In this document: positions 26,542-33,260 of the stretch, piece after piece
Numbering within the stretch: position 1 is the stretch's first letter
Layout: every line of letters begins with the position of its first letter
Assembly (NCBI GenBank): GCA_001460835.1
Contig: CYKH01000141.1
Location: forward strand, 2,518-37,296
From: Bodo saltans
Taxonomy: Eukaryota > Euglenozoa > Kinetoplastea > Eubodonida > Bodonidae
Length of the DNA stretch: 34,779 nucleotides
Direction of reading: 5' to 3'
Made by a program: the position numbers and the translations under genes
Notes under the pieces: generated by a model
Databases searched by the model: none
Told to the model about the DNA's origin: nothing
The model's input: only the letters and a program-made list of their open reading frames with translations

Positions 26542-26771
26542 TTGTTTGGGTCAAGTCCTCATACGAACACGCATCACGCAGAAAAAAAATGCTTCACACA
26601 AATGTTCACGGCATGGTTCAGAGAGAAGTCAATTTGTAAATTCCGAGACAAAGAAAACCTATCCTCCCAATGACACCAAGAAACATTCACTTTCGGCATA
26701 GGCCTTTTTTGGCTCATATTCGTGAGAAAGTTCAAACTCTTAAGAGGGTCGAGGTTTCGTCAAAATATCAA

Positions 26772-27152
26772 ATGTCAACTGCAGCATCATCGTCTTCTTC
26801 CTCGAGCACTCTCCTCGTTGCAGCTCGCGCATCGATCCTCCACAAGCAGGTTACTGTGGAGCTCATTAACGGCCTGCGGTTGACGGGTCGCATCGTTCAG
26901 TTTGACCCCGAAACCATGAACGTCAAGCTAGACTCCATCACCAGCACCGAGCTGATCTACAGGACACAGAATCATAACACCACCGCTGAGCTGTTGTTTC
27001 AACCTCCTCATCTGCCGCCGATGCACTCCGTCGCCCTCAGAGGGAACTCGATCAAGTGGTTGGATATTGCGCATGACGAACCGAGTGGTGCTGCTGCGTC
27101 AGTTGAGGCGGCTGTGCGCCTGGTGCGTGCTGGCGGCTTGATTGAGGGTTGA
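26772..27152 (+). CDS. Sm/LSm-fold RNA-binding protein (SmD1/LSm4-like)
   Basis: The 126-aa product contains both Sm motifs. Sm1 (about residues 24-55) reads VTVELINGLRLTGRIVQFD then MNVKLDSI, with the conserved Gly, Asp and Met-Asn. Sm2 (about 84-98) reads VALRGNSIKWLDI, with the RGN triplet. Sm proteins form seven-member rings on U-rich RNA in spliceosomal snRNPs or in decay complexes. RGN followed by Ile-Lys is most like SmD1 or LSm4, but I cannot pick one. A Ser-rich N-terminus and a ~25-residue polar linker between the motifs are unusual. The frame is also open from an ATG at 26670. I chose 26772 because T-rich sequence and AG dinucleotides suitable for trans-splicing lie between the two ATGs and the longer N-terminus looks non-conserved. 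Confidence 0.75.
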   Translation: MSTAASSSSSSSTLLVAARASILHKQVTVELINGLRLTGRIVQFDPETMNVKLDSITSTELIYRTQNHNTTAELLFQPPHLPPMHSVALRGNSIKWLDIAHDEPSGAAASVEAAVRLVRAGGLIEG

Positions 27153-27210
27153 TGAAAATGAGATGTTGACATGTGTTAATTTTTTCAACAAGTAACCTTG
27201 TGCAAGAATT

Positions 27211-27241
27211 TCATCTTGGCTGTTGTCGTTCTTCGAAATAG
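27211..27241 (+). promoter_or_regulatory. Probable trans-splice acceptor for the pseudokinase-ART gene
   Basis: A T/C-rich stretch ends in aaatag with AG at 27240-27241, followed by further T/C-rich sequence and AG near 27284-27286. Both lie upstream of the ATG at 27333. Confidence 0.4.
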
Positions 27242-27332
27242 TTTCTTTGAATCTTCTCTTGAAATCAAACCAACTTCGCCAAGAGCATCAATCCAAGTAA
27301 CGAAAAACTTCGCGTTACGTCATCAGAGTTTA

Positions 27333-29762
27333 ATGTCATCCCTTATCGAAACTGCTGCGGCAATCTCCCCGCAGTACGTCATCTCCTCCAACCGCGTGGT
27401 GCTTGGTGCTCCCCTGCATGCTGGTGGCAGTGATGGCCTCTACATGTACCATGGAGTGATGAAGACTGCTGGTCAGCCTGACCGCCCCGTTGCCATCAAA
27501 CGCCTCGTTGGGCTGAACGCTGCAGCCGTTGCTCGCCGCGAGGTGGCACTCATGTCCCTCCTTGAGCACAAGAACATTCTATCGATGATCGGGCTTGTCG
27601 ACATGAGCCCCTTCGAGTCGTATGTGCTGCTGGAACATCCGCAGCCGCAGCAGCCCAATGCTGGAGGAACCATGTTTCTGACCGCTTCAGTGCTCAGCAA
27701 CTTGCGCATTCGTCTTGGGTCTGCTCGCTACCTGTGCCAAGTTCTCCAGTGGGCACTCGAGGTGGTGGAGGGCTTACAACATTTACACGGAAAGGATGTG
27801 CTGCACTTGAACCTTCGATCATCGAGTGTCATCATCGTTGGTGGAGTGGCCAAGATCAATCCACTCGGTATCGCGCAACGGATGGTCGACATGTCGTACG
27901 CTGCGCCAGAAGTACTGCGAGCGTCCACAGTGTGCACCGATGTCTTCGGACTTGGGTGCTTGTTGTGTGAACTGCTGTGCGGACTGAGTCCGTGGGGAGA
28001 TAAAACTGGCAACGATGTGTTACGTGCTGCAAGCACTGCGAGCCCGGATTTCCTCACCTTGCTTTCGAATATGGCTGATGTCCCGGTAGAAGTTGCAGAT
28101 CTTGTGCAGAAGCTAGTGAACAGTGCTGCTCCACATCATCGTGGCTCACTGGAAAGCGTCCATCGTTGTCTACGGACTCTGCTTGCCACGGCCACCAGAG
28201 CTGCTGAACCACCGCAGCCTCTCCTGTCAGTGGGCCGTTGCTCATTACCGCCCGGTTGGCTGAACACCGTTGACGCAGCAAACTCACTGCATGACGCGTT
28301 GATGCGTCTCGTTGGGTGCCCCCTTCCTACTGGCCGCACTGACCTGCAGAGACACCACGCGAACCTCAATGCGAGGGAACTACAGTCACTGGAGACATAT
28401 GTCGGTTCCGCGATTGCTCACCTGTTTCCGGCCTTTGCCGCCAACTCTCAACAGTGGGACGATGCGTGCGCAATCATGCTGTACACTTGCGAGTCTCCTG
28501 TTTGCTACATGATCAACGGAATGCTGACGCAACGCGGCCGTATTGTTCAGGACCTGGGTCACGTGGCACCAATGGTTCGCCGCCTCTTCCGCGCATTCCG
28601 ACGCCTTGGCACTCCGTACAAAGGAAGGGCGTATCGAGTGATGTTTGCCGACACGCCGATGCTGACAGAACCGTATGCCAACTACAAAACGCATTTCGCG
28701 GAAGGAGCGCCCGTCAACTTCTACCAGTTTGCCAGCTTCACAACGTCAATAGAAGAGCTCTCGACCTTCACCGCTGCTCACAGACCAATGATCATCCTGA
28801 AATGCTCCGATGTGGAGGGCTTCGAAATCAACGCCTACAGTGACCAGCACTTCCAAGGTCGTTCAGAAGCTGAGGTGATCGTGTTGCCCGCATCATACTT
28901 CCGAGTGAAGTCTGCCCCTGATAAAATCAACGCCATAGTGATCGTTGAGCTCGAGTACATCGGGGATGCGTCAGTCGCCGCGTATTACGATGCTACTCTG
29001 CCCCGCCAACCAAATCAACATTTACCAAAGAAATGCTCGTGTGACAGTTCTCACCATTGGAAAGTTTCGTTCTCCGCCAACCCCCACGCTGTATTCGGCT
29101 TGTGTCACAACTGTATCGAGGACAAGTGGAAAATACTTGCAACGGCGTCGCAGCTTGCGTTAGATCACATCAGCCAGTCCGATGTCTACACCGTGTTTGA
29201 CGATCACGCAGCACGCAGTGGCTTCTCCCCAACACCGTGCACTCTGGCTCGTGGAGAGTCAATGGACCTTCTCGTGACCTCAGACGCACGTTCAGTGAAG
29301 CGCCTCCTTCTTCACGGCCCCTGCGCACCTTCCCACATCGCTAGCCTCGCCTCACTAACAGCACTCAAATTCCTCAGCATTCACGACGCAAGTCTCGCTG
29401 ACGCAGGCCTCGGTGCACTCTCAACACTGACGCAACTACAAAACTTGGACTTGTGGTGGTGCAGTGAAATCACTGACGCAGGCCTCAGTGCCATCGCAAC
29501 ACTGACGCAACTGCAACACTTGGACTTGAGGTGCTGCAGTAAAATCACTGACGCAGGCCTCAATACCATCGCAACACTGACGCAACTACAATACTTGTAC
29601 TCGAGTCACTGCAGTAAAATCACTGACGCAGGCCTCAATACCATCGCGACACTGACGCAACTGCAGCACTTGGACTTGAGCGGCTGCAGTAATGTCACTG
29701 ACGCAGGCCGCAAAACCATCTCCGCGCTCTTGCAACGCTCGAACTGCACTAGAGTAAACTGA
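27333..29762 (+). CDS. Pseudokinase, ADP-ribosyltransferase and LRR fusion protein
   Basis: The 809-aa protein has three parts. Residues ~20-285 have a kinase fold: VAIK with Lys56, helix C Glu70, APE at 191-193 and an Asp203-containing helix F. The catalytic loop reads HLNLRSSS (158-165) in place of HRDLKxxN, and the DFG triplet is PLG (177-179), so phosphotransfer is unlikely. Residues ~345-545 resemble a mono-ADP-ribosyltransferase of the R-S-E class: AYRVM (Arg435), FASFTTS (466-472) and EAE (512-514) before VIVLPASYFRV. That set would allow NAD+ binding and ADP-ribose transfer, classically to arginine. A CxC...CxxC group (568, 570, 591, 594) may bind zinc. Residues ~655-800 are five cysteine-containing LRRs of 25 residues, a likely substrate-recognition part. 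No signal peptide or TM is visible. The start is the first in-frame ATG. Confidence 0.88.
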   Translation: MSSLIETAAAISPQYVISSNRVVLGAPLHAGGSDGLYMYHGVMKTAGQPDRPVAIKRLVGLNAAAVARREVALMSLLEHKNILSMIGLVDMSPFESYVLLEHPQPQQPNAGGTMFLTASVLSNLRIRLGSARYLCQVLQWALEVVEGLQHLHGKDVLHLNLRSSSVIIVGGVAKINPLGIAQRMVDMSYAAPEVLRASTVCTDVFGLGCLLCELLCGLSPWGDKTGNDVLRAASTASPDFLTLLSNMADVPVEVADLVQKLVNSAAPHHRGSLESVHRCLRTLLATATRAAEPPQPLLSVGRCSLPPGWLNTVDAANSLHDALMRLVGCPLPTGRTDLQRHHANLNARELQSLETYVGSAIAHLFPAFAANSQQWDDACAIMLYTCESPVCYMINGMLTQRGRIVQDLGHVAPMVRRLFRAFRRLGTPYKGRAYRVMFADTPMLTEPYANYKTHFAEGAPVNFYQFASFTTSIEELSTFTAAHRPMIILKCSDVEGFEINAYSDQHFQGRSEAEVIVLPASYFRVKSAPDKINAIVIVELEYIGDASVAAYYDATLPRQPNQHLPKKCSCDSSHHWKVSFSANPHAVFGLCHNCIEDKWKILATASQLALDHISQSDVYTVFDDHAARSGFSPTPCTLARGESMDLLVTSDARSVKRLLLHGPCAPSHIASLASLTALKFLSIHDASLADAGLGALSTLTQLQNLDLWWCSEITDAGLSAIATLTQLQHLDLRCCSKITDAGLNTIATLTQLQYLYSSHCSKITDAGLNTIATLTQLQHLDLSGCSNVTDAGRKTISALLQRSNCTRVN
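29425..29740 (+). repeat. 75-bp tandem repeats coding LRRs
   Basis: About four nearly identical 75-bp units encode LTQLQxLDLxxCSKITDAGLxxIAT repeats at the 3' end of the ART gene. Nucleotide identity between units is high, pointing to recent expansion or homogenisation. Confidence 0.8.
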
Positions 29763-29923
29763 TGCTGCGTCAGTAGAGGTTGTTTGCAAGTTGTTACCAA
29801 AGTGCAGTGGAGGTGCTGCTTTGCAGTGTTTGTCAACAAGATATTCTCGTACGTGGAGTTACTCGCTTTCCAATAACATTGGTTTTCAAACGAAATGTGC
29901 AAGCAACAGTTTAAAAATAATAA

Positions 29924-31188
29924 ATGTCGTCAGTCGCAACTCCAGTGTCGCAGCTGGACCCCAAACGAGATCAAGCAGGAGCTGAAGGTGACATACGACA
30001 TCACTGACGTTGCAGACGCCGACCTCGTTGCTCGCCTTGAAGAGAGCCGTGCAGCCCACGCTGAGGTCGTCAACGGACAACTTCGTTACGGCGCGGTCCT
30101 TCGTGTTGGCAACCGCTCCAACCCCACCGGTATTGTCACCATCGCACACGGCCTTGGAGATAGTGGCCGTGGTTGGGTAGATATTGCGCAAGACCTTGCT
30201 GCCCAACATCCTCATCTCCTTTTCCTCCTCCCCAGCTCCGGCACCATCCCGCTGACTGTCAACGGCGGGAACCCCATCAACGCGTGGTACGACGTGAAAG
30301 TGCGCGCCGCACTTGGCATCGGAGACCCAAACATTCTTGCCTCCGCAGCCTACGTGAGTTCAGTTGCGCGCCAAGCTGCCAACAAGTACCGCATTCCTCG
30401 GCATCACTGACGTTGCAGACGCCGATCTCGTTGCACGCCTTGAAGGGAGCCGTGCAGCCCACGCTGAGGTCGTCAACGGACCTCGTCGTTACGGCGAGGT
30501 CCTTCGTGTTGGCAACCGCTCCAACCCCATCGGTATTGTCATCATCGCACACGGCCTTGGAGATAGTGGCCGTGGTTGGGAAGACGTTTCGCAAGATCTT
30601 GCTGCCCAACACCCCCATCTCCTCTTCCCCAGCTCCGGCATCATCCCCCTGACTGTCAACGGCGGGAACCCCATCAACGCGTGGTACGACGTCAAAGTGC
30701 GCGCCGCTCTTGGCATCGGAGACCCAAACATTCTTGCCTCCGCAGCCTACGTGAGTTCACTTGCGCGACAAGCTGCCAACAAGTACCGCATTCCTACCAG
30801 CCGTATTTTGTTCTCCGGCTTCTCGCAGGGTGGAGCGCTGTCGGTGGCTGCCGGACTCACCGCGTCGTACCGTCCTGCTGCGATCCTTGTGCTGAGCAGC
30901 TACTTTGGTGTCTGGGACCACGTCATCCCCAAGATCACAAACCTCGATGTGCCCATTCTGTTTTGCCATGGCACGCAGGACAACATTCTGCCACTATCGC
31001 TTGCAGAGGCCAGCAAGGCGAAGCTCGGTGACCTTTGGGTTTAAAGACATTGGCCTGCGCACCTACCCAGTGGCCCCACTCAGTGCACCCTGAGGAGCTG
31101 AAAAGACGTGTCGGACTTCCTCGCAAAGCACTTACCAAAGGCATTGACCTCATCTCAATACCTCTCTTTACGAATAGGGAGGGAATGA
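29924..31188 (+). pseudogene. Acyl-protein thioesterase/carboxylesterase (LYPLA-like), disrupted
   Basis: The translated pieces match the small alpha/beta-hydrolases that remove palmitate from proteins or act as lysophospholipases. They include IIAHGLGDSGRGW, NGGNPINAWYDV, the nucleophile elbow GFSQGGALS (Ser), HGTQDNILPLS (Asp) and the HPEEL region expected to hold His. The gene is broken in several places. The most natural start (ATG 29924, MSSVATPVSQLDP) joins the body only if one A of AAA 29963-29965 is removed. A duplication of about 400 bp then puts a stop (TGA 30408-30410) right after copy 1. Near the 3' end three more single-base insertions fall in T 31034-31036, C 31074-31077 and A 31101-31104. 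An alternative ATG at 29895 keeps the first part open. Either the gene is decaying or two tandem copies were merged with base errors. Confidence 0.75.
29999..30795 (+). repeat. Tandem partial duplication inside the thioesterase gene
   Basis: The bases 29999-30398 (400 bp) recur at 30402-30795 (394 bp), separated by three bases. The copies differ by scattered substitutions and one 6-bp deletion in copy 2 (the CTT/CTC-rich stretch). The start-to-start distance of 403 bases is not a multiple of three, so the second copy lies in another frame. Confidence 0.9.
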
Positions 31189-31192
31189 CTCC

Positions 31193-31245
31193 TCTTCTTC
31201 TTCTTTGCTATCTCTTTCAATCTATTGATTTACTCCCTCCTTCAC
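31193..31245 (+). promoter_or_regulatory. Polypyrimidine tract, likely trans-splicing signal
   Basis: A 50-base C/T-rich stretch follows the thioesterase remnant. It could direct splicing of the next mRNA at an AG around 31284, upstream of the small ORF at 31333 or of the beta-helix gene at 31648. Confidence 0.4.
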
Positions 31246-31332
31246 ATATCAAACATTCTGGAAACATCCACACATGTGCAAAAGGCTCTGATCACTATCA
31301 ATAAAGTGTGGATCATCCACATCATCACAGTG

Positions 31333-31566
31333 ATGGAGGGTACACGGGTGCAAGGCGGCAACTTTCGCTCACAGCAAAACGTGTTGAGCACGTCGTTCTT
31401 TGCATTTTGTAACCAAAGCCAAATTTCTCCCCGACGAATGACTGAAATGCTATTGTCAACCAACACAGCAAACTTCAGACATCAAAAAGAGCATCCTCCC
31501 AAACTGTTTGACAACGATGGAGTCGTCATGTATCAGTTGATAAAAACGAAGGGTTGGTACTTCTGA
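31333..31566 (+). CDS. Possible small ORF, 77 aa
   Basis: An ATG at 31333 opens 77 codons (MEGTRVQGGNFRSQ... to ...IKTKGWYF) behind a good pyrimidine tract. The product has no signal peptide, TM segment or recognised motif. Placement is the only support. It may equally be spacer or UTR of the beta-helix gene. Confidence 0.2.
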   Translation: MEGTRVQGGNFRSQQNVLSTSFFAFCNQSQISPRRMTEMLLSTNTANFRHQKEHPPKLFDNDGVVMYQLIKTKGWYF

Positions 31567-32081
31567 TGACTTGTAACTAAGAAAGGAAAGGGGGAAAACA
31601 ACCAGATTTTTTTTTAAGGGAAAAAGACGAGATCGTTTGCCGCGTAAATGCTCCCCCCTCAGGAGCGTAGAGATGCGCCATTCATACGCACACTAAACGT
31701 TGACACCACGAACAGACCCGGCACCTATCGCCACATCGCGGATGCCCTCGATGCAGTGGAGGACGGCATCCGCACACTCAAATCGTTGTCGCTGCGGGAA
31801 CGTACGAACTCCACCACACATCACCATTGGTGGTTCTCAGCAAGCAAAGACAAAGAAATCGCTCGATGTTGAGATCAGAGGCGCACCCAATGCCATTCCT
31901 GTCCTCACGTCAAAGCAGACTGCGTTGCACATTTCGTTACGTGCACCAGTCCCACCATCGTCATCTCTGCTGCACACGCCGGCAGCAGACAGTATTGGGG
32001 TCGCCTCTTCCTCGTCGTCGCCTCTACCTCCGCTTGTGGTGATCAGCGGTATTCGCATCAACGAATCAGTGCTGGTATCGG

Positions 32082-33260
32082 GTGGTGCCATTACACGCGG
32101 CATCTCAGCAGCAAGACAACATCACAGAGATTTCATCATCATCTCCAAAAGTGTGGAAACTAGGTGATCTAGATTCCCTTCCACGAGGCGACCCGTCTAC
32201 GAAGGTTCGTAAGAACGTCATCAGAGATAACGCCATGTATGGTGTACTTGTGCAGGGAGACACGGCGACCTTGTCCATCTCGAGGTGCGATGTGAACCGA
32301 AATGGCCAAGGTGGCTGTGTGGCTGAGGATGACGGGGAGTTGTTCGTGTACACGTCAACGCTCCAACTTCATACAGCCCAAACTGCATCCAACACTAGCA
32401 ACAGCAATTCAACAACCGACAACAACGTGTCGTCGCCACAGCAGCAACGAGCACCTGCCTGCTGGGCCAAGGAAGGCGTCAGAAGTCCCATCCGCCTGAA
32501 TGACTGTAAAGTACAACAAAATCAAATCGGTTGCCTTGTGGAGCACGGCGCACGTATCGTGCTCGAGTACTCTTGCCTTGTCGAAGATTGTGAGTGTGGG
32601 CTCCTCGTACGACATAGCGGCATCGTCGATGCTCAAGATACCAAGTTCATCAAGTGCTCCGTTGCTGTGCACGCAGAGACTTCAGGAGGTGGACTCATTC
32701 AGCGGTGCGTCGTCGAGTCCAATGGGCTGGGGTACACAAGCGCCAGTGGTGGCAACCCTACCTTCACCCACACGCCCTTCCGTCGGAACGGTACCGCGAT
32801 GGACATCGGCATCAAAGGGCGTGGTACGATTTCGAACTGCACCGTCAGCGACTCGACTGGCTCCGTGAGCCAAATCATTTTAGGAGAGCGAGCGAACCCA
32901 CATATCTCACACTGTGAAGTGAAATCTGCATCGTCGTCAGCCATTGTTTGCAAACCGATGTGTAAGGGAACCTTCTCCCACTGCACCTTCACCGGTCACA
33001 AAGGACTTGAAGTGGTGAAGTGTGAGCGCGCAAGTGAAGTCGTGATTGAGCACTGCCGCTTTATCGGTGCAGAGAGGAATACCATTGTGTTCCACGAGGG
33101 TGGTACGGTTCTTCACTCAGAAATTAGGAGCGCGATTCGGGCTGGTGTGGAAAGCGATGTCGGAACCGACCCTTCGAGGCAACAAAATTCACTTCAACTC
33201 TATTGGAGTGGAGCTGCTTCCCGCGTCTGTAGTGATGCTGGAGAAGAATATCCTTGCTGA
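32082..33260 (+). CDS. Beta-helix gene, central segment
   Basis: This frame carries about ten beta-helix coils (ATLSISRCDVNRNGQGGCV, CKVQQNQIGCLVEHGA, CLVEDCECGLLVRHSG, CTVSDSTGSVSQIIL and others), each with the small-residue, Asn or Cys ladder typical of the fold. Cysteines recur at the same turn of successive coils. There is a Ser/Thr/Asn insert at ~32380-32450. After about 33147 the frame leaves the repeat pattern and stops at 33258-33260, while the pattern continues in the next frame. Confidence 0.65.
   Translation: MVPLHAASQQQDNITEISSSSPKVWKLGDLDSLPRGDPSTKVRKNVIRDNAMYGVLVQGDTATLSISRCDVNRNGQGGCVAEDDGELFVYTSTLQLHTAQTASNTSNSNSTTDNNVSSPQQQRAPACWAKEGVRSPIRLNDCKVQQNQIGCLVEHGARIVLEYSCLVEDCECGLLVRHSGIVDAQDTKFIKCSVAVHAETSGGGLIQRCVVESNGLGYTSASGGNPTFTHTPFRRNGTAMDIGIKGRGTISNCTVSDSTGSVSQIILGERANPHISHCEVKSASSSAIVCKPMCKGTFSHCTFTGHKGLEVVKCERASEVVIEHCRFIGAERNTIVFHEGGTVLHSEIRSAIRAGVESDVGTDPSRQQNSLQLYWSGAASRVCSDAGEEYPC

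Larger units (their letters stand above)
31189..31647. other. Spacer between thioesterase and beta-helix genes
   Basis: This region has a strong pyrimidine tract (31193-31245), a possible small ORF (31333-31566) and a T run near 31607-31614. Nothing else is recognised. Confidence 0.45.

Noticed and set aside
19794-31104. Uridine insertion/deletion RNA editing as an explanation of the frame breaks
   Set aside because: Kinetoplastid U-editing acts on mitochondrial transcripts, while this is nuclear coding sequence, and several breaks involve A, C or G.
31648-33260. Programmed ribosomal frameshifting in the beta-helix gene
   Set aside because: Four switches with no shared slippery heptamer or following structure make this implausible.
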